Below are positions 1 through 10,400 of a DNA stretch of 64,000 bases, in pieces (positions within the stretch are counted from its first letter, which is position 1; each line of letters begins with the position of its first letter). The notes beneath the pieces were generated by a model that was not told the origin of the DNA, did no database searches, and saw nothing but the letters and a program-made list of their open reading frames with translations. A program made the translations under genes and the position numbers. Source of the stretch: Pollenia angustigena (taxonomy: Eukaryota; Arthropoda; Insecta; Diptera; Polleniidae); assembly GCA_930367215.1 (NCBI GenBank), contig OV884060.1, forward strand, positions 205,595,253 to 205,659,252, in the 5' to 3' direction.

Positions 1-180
1 ACTATTATAAGTGTTAAAGATATTTTAGTTATTTTTAACCATATTATGTTCGGAGGCAACCATAATATGGTTGTGGCTTCTTGATGAAGGTCTATTTTCA
101 CCATAATATGGTTGTCGTTGACAATAATATGGTTAAATTTAACATAATATGGTTAAAATTTTCTTTAAACAAAGTATTGT
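1..180. repeat. Fragment with repeated ATAATATGGTT motifs
   Basis: Several copies of 'ATAATATGGTT' and its complement lie close together. The same vocabulary (CATATTATG, ATATGGTTG) fills the inverted pair at 55848-58335. This is probably an end fragment of the same or a related TIR element. The boundaries are not defined. Confidence 0.4.
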
Positions 181-1020
181 TGGAGGTGACCATATTTAAA
201 CATATTTTTTCTCTGGGTGCAGAGTTTTAAAATTTACTTAAAGTGAGTATTAATTCAAAAGCTGAACTTTATCCTTCATAGTCATGTTTGGTATTGGGTG
301 AAAGTAAATATAATTCTGATGCCCCATGTTCTTCGTGAACTCTTTTTTTAAGTATCATGTAAAATTTTCTTCTTTTTTTAAATTTTACTAGGTACGTATA
401 TTTAAGCAAATAAAGGACATTTGTAGATAAATAAAATTCTACATTAACTAAAATTACTGCTTTCAGTAACTAACTTTATTGACAGTAAGCGGTCAAAGTT
501 AAATAATTTTTACAAATTTTGCATGCCGTGAAACTGAGATATTTCGAGTGCAAATTCACTTCTACACGAAACTTACGTTTTACACAAAAGCTTACTTTTT
601 ACGCAAAAAGTTGATTTACGCAAACTAAGTTTTATACTTAAGTGACCAATGTCCTTCTATGCATTCTACACTATCAGTTCTTTATATAGTGATAAGCTCA
701 AACAAGTTATTTGTCATAATGACGTGGCAATCATTTTAAACGCATAGTTGTCTTTATATTGGCGTCCTGAAGTCTATAAAACACATTTACTCGGAAAAAG
801 TTTAGTAAAGTGAAATAATTTTGTTGATTTTGAAGAATCTCTGCATAAGGAATTAAGTCTGCTAATACTCAAAAGACAAAGTATAAGTTGCCGCTGTTTT
901 TGTATGCATACTTTATTAGTTTTTAAGTAATCTGTAGTAAAATTAATATTAATAAAATAAGAACATTTAAAAAAAAATTTTTTTAAGAAACGCTTTTCTT
1001 AAAAAAGAACATTTAAAAAA
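181..1020. other. AT-rich DNA, nothing recognised
   Basis: No open frame with coding character, no clear inverted repeat and no recognisable element is seen here. Confidence 0.5.
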
Positions 1021-1027
1021 AATTTTG

Positions 1028-1650
1028 CCCCCCCCCTAGATTTTATCCTGGCTACGCCCATGTATTCGTGTATTGTCAACGGGAATATGTATGCCTGCAA
1101 AGTTTCATCCATTTGCATTGAATATGAGGCGGTTAAATTAACGTTACAAGTTTTGATTTTCCGAAGTGAAGCTAAAGAAAAAGTTTTAAAAATTTTGCCG
1201 CCCCCCCCTATATTTTATCCTGGCTACACCCATGTATTCGTGTACTGTCATCGGGAATATATATGCCTGCAAAGTTTCATCCATTTGCATTGAGTAAAAG
1301 ACAGTCAAAAAAGCATTTTACCAACAAAAAATTTTTTTTTATACCCCCACCCCCCCTAGATTTTATCCTGGCTACGCCCATGTATTCGTGTTTTGTCATT
1401 GGGAATATGTATGCCTGCAAAGTTTCATCCATTTGCATTGAGCAAAAGGCTGTCCAAAAATTATTTTACCAAAAAAAAAATGTTTGCCCCCCACCTCCCC
1501 TAGATTTTATCCCGCCTTCGCCAATGTATTCGTGTATTGTCATCGGGAATATGTATGCCTGCAAAGTTTCATCCGTTTGCATTGAGTATAAGGCGGTTAA
1601 ATTAACGTTACAAGATTTGATTTTCCGAAGTGAAGCTAAAGTAAAGGTTT
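1028..1650 (+). repeat. Four diverged tandem units with poly-C start
   Basis: About four units of roughly 145-170 bp each begin with a C-run followed by 'TAGATTTTATCC', then 'CCATGTATTCGTGT' and 'GCAAAGTTTCATCC'. They start near 1028, 1200, 1343 and 1492. The first and last units also carry 'GGCGGTTAAATTAACGTTAC', which recurs at 51090-51165, so this is a dispersed family. Open frames across it are artefacts of the repeat. Confidence 0.75.
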
Positions 1651-1799
1651 TAAAAAATGAGTTTAGCCATCAACTTGTCAATTTGTTTCGCCATAAAATT
1701 TTTTGCCGTTTTTCTTTTAAAAGAATAGTTTTTATTTTATTTCAAAAATTTATAAAAGTAAAATAAAAATTTTTAACAATTAAAACGCCTTAAATTTAA

Positions 1800-2145
1800 A
1801 TCACAACTTTTACAAAGGTTGAAAATCGCTATAAACTATGACGTTGAAACATCTTTCAAAATAATGGAACGGTATTCCAATATTAAATTTATAAAATGGA
1901 TCAACACAAATATCTGTATTTCTTTCTGGATGCAAGTATTTCAATAAAGATGCAGGCGGCAATAAATTTTTTTTAGAAATTTCAGAATTGAGTATTAAGT
2001 TGCTCTCACTTTCATGGTCTAATGCTGAAGTAGAGAGGGTATTTAGCCAAGTAAACACCGTTAAAAGTAATTTGAGAAAAAGTGTACATTTAGCAACCGT
2101 TAAGTCGATTTTATCAATTGAAGCACAGCCGCGAATAACGTTTTA
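1800..2145 (+). pseudogene. hAT transposase C-terminal remnant
   Basis: The plus-strand frame ending in TAA at about 2145 reads 'LSLSWSNAEVERVFSQVN', followed by 'VKSNLRKSVHLATVKSIL'. This is the signature of the hAT C-terminal dimerisation domain (LSxxxSNAEVERxFS). Only about 70 residues are recognisable and upstream frames are interrupted, so this is the broken 3' end of an autonomous hAT transposase gene. A functional copy would cut and paste hAT elements. The three non-autonomous hAT elements in this window would need such an enzyme supplied in trans, but nothing links this remnant to them specifically. Confidence 0.75.
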
Positions 2146-2664
2146 AGTTACAAAATAATAATTTTTAGGAAAGCAAAAAAACGTTTTTAACAGGCAAGAT
2201 TATTAATTTTTAATTTTTTTTTTTTAGATTTTTACAAATAATGATAATAAAAATTTTTATGCAAAATTTCAACAAATTTAAAACTTTAATTACATGCAAA
2301 TTTACAGTTTATAACTTTTTTTTAGTGGAAAAACGTTTCATATCCACAGTCACGATGTCATTTAAAACGTTCTTCCACTACACAAAGCATCATGACTGAT
2401 GGCTTTTAAAACGGTATTCCACGTTTAAATCTATTTACTTTGTACAATTTTTAAGTAACTTACAACGTTCTTCCACTAGCTGGCTCTTTGTATGCCCATT
2501 TTAAAGGCTTTAAGGTGTATAATTTTGGGTGATTTGAGATTTAAACAGTGTACGAGAGTAATGTTAACGGTTATCTGGAAAAAAACTGTTTTTGCAAAAA
2601 GTGGCTTTTATAACGTTATTCGCGGCTCCGCTTCAATTAGTAAATACTTTTACTATAAGAATAA
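2146..2664. other. AT-rich DNA with ACGTTCTTCCACTA-like motifs
   Basis: Follows the hAT remnant. Motifs such as 'AAAACGTTCTTCCACTA' recur about three times between 2320 and 2480 and may be subterminal repeats of the same element. No gene is seen. Confidence 0.35.
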
Positions 2665-2699
2665 AATATTTATACCAACACCACAATAGTGGAGAGGGT
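2665..2699 (+). mobile_element. DINE-like 5' end fragment
   Basis: 'CACCACAATAGTGGAGAGGGT' matches the 5' inverted motif of the second DINE-like family (compare 24093 and 46188). It breaks off where the CCCTGCAAATAA element begins. Confidence 0.55.
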
Positions 2700-2938
2700 C
2701 CCTGCAAATAATAGGACCAGTCCAAACACGCGTGTAAAGAGTAGTCCACAAGGGACCAAGACTAGTCCAAAACTAACCCAAACGTATGGAAAAAACCTGG
2801 TCTATTTAACATTACGATGTCCTAGGAGAGGACCATATAACCCACCTTTGGACCACTAAGGAGTAGTTTTAAAACTATTCCATGGTATACTCAAGAGGAT
2901 TAGTTTTAAGTCGTTTAAAAACGAAAGCATGTCGTTAA
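2700..2938 (+). mobile_element. CCCTGCAAATAA element, 3'-truncated copy
   Basis: Closely matches 22275-22500, starting 'CCCTGCAAATAATAGGACCA', but lacks the right TIR. Confidence 0.7.
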
Positions 2939-3097
2939 AAAACGAAGACAAGTTGTGCTGAAAAGGTCAGCAAGAAAAAGAAAGACAAAAAAATGAAAAA
3001 ACAAAACAAAATATGTACTTTGAACTTCAAGAAGAATTCTTGACAAAAGTACGAAAAAACAGAAGTAAAGGAAGAACATGTAAAATAAATTAAAATA

Positions 3098-3437
3098 ATC
3101 ATTCAAAGCAAATTTCGATCTACCAAAGGTTAAATACAATTTGGTTTAAGGATTGATGTTTGACTAATGACGTCAGCAGTCTTCGATGGCTGCGAGTGTT
3201 AAACGGCAAGCCCTCTGAGGAGATTGAGTGGTTGCAATCAAAACATGTCAGGGTAACCTGTCCGTAAAAACGCCTGGGTTCGAGCCCAGATTGAGTCAAG
3301 AATGAAAAATTATCAGTAAATTTTAATTAATATTCATGTTGTAAAATTCCTTTCTTCATAAAAATAATTTAATGAAAATTCAATTTGATGAACTTAAGCC
3401 TAATTAAAAATATTAAAATTTGGATTAAAAAGTGTGT
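3098..3437 (+). mobile_element. tRNA-derived SINE, copy 1
   Basis: An A-box-like 'TTGAGTGGTTG' and a B-box-like 'GGGTTCGAGCCCA' (near 3277) are spaced as in a tRNA-derived pol III promoter, followed by an AT-rich tail. A reverse-strand copy at 13370-13705 aligns through the tRNA-like core, the upstream 'GTTTGACTA' region and the tail. Two dispersed copies with internal A/B boxes support a SINE. No target duplication was found. Confidence 0.65.
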
Positions 3438-3706
3438 CTGTAACATTTTGATGAGAAAAGTTCCCGCTTTGAACTTTCAAATAAACTCACGAATAAAAAT
3501 GGGGCGAGAACAAATTTTAACACTAAAAAACAACTAAAAACGCAAAATGCAAGGAATAATAATAATAACATTTTGTTCTTGGCACATTTTTCATTGTTTT
3601 ATTATTTTTCTTTTAACATTTTTATAAAATATACGAATGTCTTCAAAGCTCGTTTGCAAATAACAAACACTAAAGTCGCTCTTTACACAATTTGGTATAG
3701 CCGACG
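3438..3706 (-). mobile_element. Part of a CCCATGTTCTGTAAC TIR element, split by Transib
   Basis: Reverse complement of 43690-43960. Together with 6570-6849 it forms one copy of the element seen intact at 43408-44131. The two pieces were separated by the Transib insertion at 3707-6569, and the distal end is missing next to the SINE. Confidence 0.75.
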
Positions 3707-4352
3707 CACATAGGGGTTTTTTGCCAATCTAGCCGGACATTAAGCAAAAAATTAAATTTAAGAAATGGAAAAATTTAGCTCGACAGACAACAAAGTTCTG
3801 CATCGTATAGTGAATTTTCAAGTCTTTTGCTTGAGATTTGTGGTTTTGGGACACTGTTAAAATCAGGAAAGTTGATTAAACTGCATGCGTGTTCATTGAC
3901 TTTTTACGCTTTTGGGAGGTTTACAATATATTTTTTTGTAGATAAACGAATAAAGATTTTACATTGATTTTTTTTTCTGTGCAAGACTATAGAAACAGCT
4001 AATTATGAAAATTTTTAGAAAAATTTTATTAGAAGTTTTTATGATAAAAAAATTAGTTCGAAATTAAAAAAAAACGATTTTTTGTAAAAAAAAAATTTAA
4101 AAGGTTTTTGAAGGTGAAGCCCGCTGAGTTCTTAAAAATGTTATACATCACGATAAAATTTGAAATCTCTACTTTTAAATTAAAAAAAAAACGTTGCGCG
4201 TTGTTGCGCCATTTTTTTATGATTTTTTGAAAATTTCACCTTTTTCTGTTTTTGCTCATCTTGCATAGGTACATATGATAGAAACCCTTTCGTCAGTCAT
4301 AAAATGTTTTGGTTGTACGTATATGTTTTTTATTTAAATTATTGCATCTAAG

Positions 4353-4445
4353 TGCCGGTTCACACACGTCAAGTTTGACTCGTCAAGTCTTGAGTTTTTA
4401 GGAGAGAAGGGAAAAGAGAATGCAATGTAATATGTGCGAAACAGT
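4353..4445 (+). mobile_element. Half of a GTGC(C/T)GGTTCACAC MITE
   Basis: 'AAGTGCCGGTTCACACACGTC' and 'CAAGTCTTGAGTTTTTAGGA' match the left half of the MITE at 51277-51418. The right half is absent. Confidence 0.6.
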
Positions 4446-4908
4446 AAGTAACGGGATTTAACCACCTGTGCGGCCGCTAAATGACGTTATTTTATGGAGC
4501 AAAATAAATGTACCTGTTTTGCATAACTTTTAAAATCATTAACAACAAAAATAATATATAATAAAAAATCAAATCTGTGCTCTAGTTTTTAGTTTTTTTT
4601 TTTAATATATATTGTGGTTATAGCATAAAATTGTTATCAGAACGATTTTGAAGCTTTGAGAGTAAAATGGAAAAAGTGTATAATACATGACGCAACTGTA
4701 ATGAGTGAGGCATTGTTGCCTATCGGGCTATTATCAGAAGAAGCGTCTGAGGCACGAAATAAACATTTTCGGCTTTACAGGCAGAATTTTGCTAGAAAGT
4801 TTTCGAAGGTTCAGTGTAACAAAGATATTATAAAAAGACTTTTGCTCAGTTCTGACCCACTGATTACTAGTATAAGACCAACTCCAAAAAAAAAAAAATC
4901 ATTACCCT

Positions 4909-5820
4909 GCATCGCCGGGAATCTTGCCCCCCTATTACAATCAATAATCAAATAATTCCTCAACATTCGCATGTTAAATATCTCGGTATACATCTGGATC
5001 GGCGATTAACGTGGAAATGCCATATAGAGGCAAAATTAACTCAAATGAAACTAAAAGCCATTCAAATTCATTGGCTTATTGGAAGAAATTCTGTCCTTAC
5101 TGAACAACCTAAACAAAAGCGGCAAGCGTTTTTTTAAACATGAAAATTTTATTTAAACACAATTTCAATAAAACAAACCGACATAGCGATCTGTCAAATA
5201 AGATTTATCAGCCGGGTGGTTTCTAATTCGCATTCTAATGGTTTGTTTCGTATAAATTGTATACAAATGAGAAGTTTTGACATACAAAAAACGCTTCCGC
5301 TCTTATTTAGGTTGCTCAGTTAGTCTCGATTGCAAGCTTCTACTTTACAACTCTATCTTAAAGCCTATCTGGTGCTACGGTATTCAACTATGGGGCACTG
5401 CCTCGGCCTCTAATATCGACAAAATTCAAAGGCGCCAAAATAAACTTCTTCGAATAATCACAGCCGCTCCCTGGTATGTTAAAAACTCAAACATTCATAA
5501 GGATCTCAATGTGCCATTAGTGAAATCTATGATTACAAAATATGCAATAAAATATTTAAAAAGGCTTGAACAACACCCAAATCCACTAGCTCGAAATATT
5601 TTAAATCATGGCGGCCACCTTAAGAAGAAGAGACACTGCAGCACTTACCCAATTAGATGAGCGATAAACACCTATAAAAGTGAACATAACCCGTGATGAA
5701 GAAAATTTTGTCTGGCACTGGCAGGAGATAAAATAACGTATTAGGTTAAGATTTGATTAATTATTGTTAGTTCATATTTAATATATGAAGATTCAATAAA
5801 AAATAATGACAAAAAAAAAA
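4909..5820 (+). mobile_element. 5'-truncated Jockey-clade non-LTR retrotransposon
   Basis: The translated sequence 'VKYLGIHLDRRLTWKCHIE' (about 4975-5035) and '(L)LLYNSILKPIWCYGIQLWG' (5338-5396) are hallmarks of the C-terminal part of Jockey-type reverse transcriptase. The element ends in AATAAA and an A-run at 5811-5820 and is flanked by ATTACCCT at 4901-4908 and 5821-5828. The RT frame is broken between about 5105 and 5285. It inserted into the Transib transposase gene. Confidence 0.85.
5114..5304. repeat. Possible small TIR insertion inside the Jockey copy
   Basis: 'AAAGCGGCAAGCGTTTTTT' near 5116 is an imperfect inverted match of 'AAAAAACGCTTCCGCTCTT' ending near 5304. The Jockey frame is interrupted over this span, but a few RT residues appear on both sides, so a rearrangement is also possible. 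Confidence 0.35.
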
Positions 5821-6569
5821 ATTACCCTTTACGAAAGAAGCAATTTCTTTTATGCTTCCAACTGTACTTGGCTCTGAAGAGAATTCAGATTCAGAAGAGG
5901 ATTTTGAAGAAGCAGACGAAGAAGGACCATGGCACTCATCATCATCTTAGTGCAAAAGAGAAGTTATTTTAAATACAATTTTCTTTTGTTATTATAAAGA
6001 AGTTATAATTACGAATATATTAATTATTTTCAGATAAATTAAATACTATAAAATACACAAAATCTTAAAAAAAAATTTTTTTTGCAGGGTCGTTCCGGGG
6101 GAGTGGGGGTTGGAGGTATACCTCCCCCTACCCATAAAAGTTCAAAAATTTAAATTTTATAGTATTAAGGCGTTAGTAATCTATTTCTTTTAATATTTAA
6201 ATTTTTTTTTTAAATATTATTTTATGTAACCGCCCTCAAAAGGGGGCGGGGGTGAAAAGTGTAATTTTACGATCTCATGGGTCTAATTTTAGGTTTTTTA
6301 ACTTTTGCCGACGTTAAAAGTTGCATTTGCCAAACAAAAGTATGGGAAAACTTTAAAAAAATTGCATTTTTCAGAGGTTGGATTAGTTCTTCAAGGGGGA
6401 ACCTTTTCCTCCTTGGTCCGATTTTATTTATTTTTGAGGCCTGCCTATGACAATATCACATATTTCTGCCAAGTTTCATCGATCTAGGGGCACTCAATAA
6501 CTTTAAAGAAGCAATATAAGCTAAAACAAAAAGTAATGTCCGGCTAGATTGGCAAAAAACCCCTATGTG

Positions 6570-6849
6570 CGACGGTTGTATTTTCGCCGCCGTTGTTGAA
6601 AAATTTTCAATTTTAGTAAATTTTGGTCGCCGTCAACGATATGTGTTACTGGCGTTCTGAACGTATGCAATGTCACATCGGCTTCGAGTGCAATATTATG
6701 ACTTTTATAACGTAACGACGTAATCTCTTTTAATAGTTTTCGACATCGGTTACAGACACACATTTTTCTCACTTTTCGAGAAACGATGGAATATTTTGTT
6801 TCACATCTTTTCGATGCAAGAAGTTCTCACTAAAGTTACAGAACATGGG
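6570..6849 (-). mobile_element. Second part of the CCCATGTTCTGTAAC element
   Basis: Reverse complement of 43408-43686, ending 'GTTACAGAACATGGG' at 6849 followed by TA. The open frame on the minus strand also occurs in the other copy, but the differences between copies all change the amino acid. Confidence 0.75.
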
Positions 6850-7481
6850 TACTGGACTCTAAAGATTGAGTAAATGTTGTCGTGATTATGATTTACCTTC
6901 AAATTATTTAAAACTAATAGGCACGAGTGATTCCTATGAGGTGAACAATAACGACATCGACTTTATAGATGATATATGTAATTTTTTTAAATGTATCTAT
7001 CAAATATTAATTTATTTATTTACGGGCACCTTCATTCAATAAATAAATTAAGAAAATTATATACAGAAATACAAATAAAATTTGAATTTGAAATAAAATT
7101 TTAAAGTATTTAGTGAAGATTTTTGGAAACGATAATTTTTTTTTTTTTGGAAATACAAACTTACACTTTACGTATAAAACTTGAAAAACATCTGAGAACC
7201 CTGAATGCAACTAAAATTTCTCATTTATTGCAATTTTCAATAAATAAATAAATACAAAGTAAACGACAAACTGCGCCATGAGAGAGGGAAAAAGTGTTTA
7301 TTTTTAATTAATCGCACACTACGTATCAGTCGTAATTTTAGTGTAAATTGAGAAAGTTGAATCGAATTTGTATTCACCGTTTTGCGTAGTTTATGGGGAT
7401 TGTTTTCTGATCAATGACTATTTCATCAGAATTTTTTGTTGAAAAAACCAAAAATCAGTTTGAGTTCTGGAAATTGTTAAA
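6850..7481. other. Region upstream of gene A
   Basis: AT-rich with no coding signal. It should hold the promoter and 5' UTR of gene A, but no core promoter element can be assigned with confidence. Confidence 0.4.
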
Positions 7482-10400
7482 ATGAAAACACTATTTGGTA
7501 TACGCTCCAATGTTGCAATTGCTGTAGTTGGTTCATTATATGTTATCGTATCACTTCATACTAGCATTTATGAAATAAAATTTTTTAAAAAATTCCAGTC
7601 GGAGGAACATAAGCCAAGGGGATATTTGCTACTCAACACCGATACAGGTAAGAGCAGTGCTGCCAGTTTTTTTTTTTATAAGTAACGCCGCTAAATGGCT
7701 TGTCGTATATCGGCGTAATAGCCTACTCATCGCTTATATTTATGTAAAAGTTTGTATGTAATTTAAAAACAATATTTTTATTTCATAATTACAAATATTT
7801 TAATATGTAGTTCCATATGGAGGGTTCAAAGCTGAACCGAACCAAGTCATAAAATAAAATGTTAATGTATTTCAAAACTGGTGTGAAATTCCTCGCAAAG
7901 TTTAACTCTATCGAGTTCTGTAAAGGACTAAATCAAAAAGTTTTTCGTTCCGAAGGTAACGGTAATTAATCGAAACTCACTTACTCAAACTCAAAATATT
8001 ATCGCATTTTCATTTTTGACTTGGTTCGCTTCAGCTCTGAGCCCTCCATATTATTATTTGTGTTGGTTTTAGTTTTAGTTGGGCAAAGAATCGGTTTTGG
8101 AGAAAAACGATTTTTAAGTTAACAAGTTAATTTTGAAACGCCTGGACGCTTTTATAGCTCGAAACCCGTTATAAGGGCGTTTTGGGGGTCGCTGATTTCG
8201 AATCTGGTATTGGATTTTGAAAATTCAAAATGGTGGTTCCAATATGGTTGAATATTTTTTGTAATGTTATTGGATTTGTTTAAACAAGTGGATTTTCATA
8301 CGCCTGAATGCTTTAATGGCTTGAAAATCGTTACCTGGTTGTTTTTGGGGTCGAATATTTAAAAAATTCAAAATGGCGGACTTTTTTTGTAAGTTTAAAG
8401 AGTTTATTTTGATACACGTGAACACTTTTTTGGCTTGAAACTAATCTTCCGGCGGTTTTTGAGGTTGAAGATTACGAATCTGGTATTAGATATTGAAAAT
8501 TTAAATTGGCGGATCCAATATGACGTATAATTTTTATAAAATTGTTGGATTTGATTATTATTATTGATTATTACAAAAGTAATGAAGTAAGAAAGCTGCG
8601 GTTTGCTACATTAGAAAAAGCGTATTGTCTTTTTTAAGAAACACCATTAGCTAAATTTTGAATTATTTTTTTTTCACAGCAAAAAAGAATTACATAAAAT
8701 TTGAATCAATTCAAACGAATTAGGCAGAAATTAATTTCAATTCGTTTTTCAATTCAAATGATTTTGTAGAATGAGTTGCAATTCGTTTTCAATTCAATTC
8801 CAACTGCAATAAAAATAGCGAATTCCCCCTAGATCTTCTCTCGAACTTGATTGATTGCAACGAATTTTTGATTAAATTCCTTTAAATTGCTAATTCTTTT
8901 TTCTAATTCATTTGAATTAATTCAAAATCAATTCAATTCAAATGAATCCGTAAATGAATTGCAATTCACTTTTACAAATTCGTTTGAATTAGAAAATAAT
9001 TGCAATTCATTCGACAAATTTAATTGAATTGGAAATGAATTTTAATTCATTTTTACCAAATTCATTTAAATTGACTTAAATTTCATTCAATTCATTTTTT
9101 TGTGTGAAAAGAATAAATTCATTTGCTAATTCAGTGCATGAATGATTCGCGAATTAATTCAACTGATAAAAATATCTCCAGATAAGTTTTTTCGATATCG
9201 TCCAAGTTATCATTCCTAAACATTTAGCAATATTGAATGAGATGTTTTAGAGCTTGTTCGCACTCTTCAAGTTTTAGTCCTCAAGTCTTAAGTTTTAGGA
9301 GAGAGAGTAAAAGAAATGGCATTTTCCTTTCCCTTCTCTAAAATTTAAAGAGTGTGAACCAGCACTTAGCAAACATTTTTCGGTATCTCTATCGAAATGT
9401 TATATTATATTGTTATTGCTAAAGCTTCGTTTATAATTCTTTATCGAATCTTCGAAATCGATAGCTTTTTGGAACTAAATTAAGCGACATGAAAACAATT
9501 TTCGATTCATTTTTGATTGTCGATAGCGAAAGGCTTATACGGTAAATGTTCGAGATAAATTCAAAGGCAATATCGTTAACGAATGTCTTGGTCAAGTGGG
9601 ATAATGCATTGCGCAGGTACGCTAACTTTGTACACACATCAGCTGGTTGGGCTTGATGTCACTGTACTAAAGAAATTTACAAAGGAAACGTACCTGCGCT
9701 ATGCATTTTCTCGTATTCTTTGTTTCATGGTCAGGGTTGTGAACTATTTCTAATCAAAAAGCGCCGTGTCGCCAATCAAAAAGCGCTAAAAAGCGCTAAA
9801 TAAAATTTAAATAAAAAACTTAAGTTTTATTAATTACACTGACCGTCAAAAAAAAAAATCGTTTTAAATGAAAATATATGAAAAACAAAGATACCGAGGC
9901 CTTATAGCAAAAATTATGTAACCAACAAAAATCAAATTTTACAGGAGAAGGTTTTTTTTTAAATAATTTTGCTTCAAGTCTAGGGTTTCGTTTGAAATTG
10001 CTTTTGCTCTTATTTCGTAACGGTACTTCCCAGAGATATGAGATTTTTAAAGATGATACAAATGATAAAAATTACCGATTTTCATCAAAAAACAAAAATC
10101 TAAAATGTTGTTGGTTTAATAATTTTTGCTATTAGAGCTCGATTCTATTGCGCTAAATTCAAATCCGTTTTCAGTTTTTGCTATCATGTCTTGTTTTTTT
10201 ATGGGCTAGACTTATATTTTGACCGAAATAAGGCATTTAGGCTACATACATTTTATCATAACTTGAGAACGATATTGATCTTTTACAAATAATTATTTTC
10301 AAAATTATTTCTTAATTAGTGGTGGCCATTTTTCCATGAAAATTAGTATTTTTATCATTTATCAGAAATCCAGGTATATTATGAATAAAATAAGACAAGA

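Larger units (their letters stand above)
4630..5950 (+). pseudogene. Transib transposase C-terminus, interrupted
   Basis: The frame from about 4640 reads through 'LPIGLLSEEASEARNKHF' and 'ARKFSKVQCNKDI' to 'LLLSSDP'. It corresponds to the RAG1/Transib catalytic C-terminus, where the last acidic catalytic residue lies in a 'SExxxE(S/A)xNK' context. The frame is broken at 4909 by a Jockey copy and resumes in phase at 5829 in an acidic tail, '...SEENSDSEEDFEEADEE', with a stop near 5950. The two parts meet exactly at the 8-bp duplication ATTACCCT. A possible 3' splice site (TTATCAG) precedes the frame at about 4641. The N-terminal and other catalytic parts are missing, so this copy is dead. Confidence 0.75.
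3707..6569. mobile_element. Transib (RAG1-like) DNA transposon, non-functional
   Basis: A perfect 36-bp terminal inverted repeat starts CACATAGGGG at 3707 and ends CCCCTATGTG at 6569. It is flanked by a 5-bp direct duplication, CGACG, at 3702-3706 and 6570-6574. Transib elements make 5-bp duplications with consensus CGNCG and have CAC-starting termini. The related element at 43408-44131 gives the empty-site sequence. Inside, a transposase C-terminus (4640-4900 and 5829-5950) is split by a Jockey insertion. At about 1.95 kb without the Jockey copy, it is an internally deleted Transib. Confidence 0.85.

Noticed and set aside
1060..1766. Overlapping frames of 77 and 167 codons
   Set aside because: They follow the tandem repeat with poly-C starts, and their sequence is the same repeat translated.
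3260..3300. A tRNA gene
   Set aside because: B-box-like sequence is present, but no full cloverleaf can be folded, and a second dispersed copy points to a SINE.
6563..6772. A 69-73-codon frame with CxxC-like residues conserved in two copies (also 43485-43706)
   Set aside because: Between the two copies every base change I could find alters the amino acid, which argues against selection on a protein. It is element sequence, not a gene.
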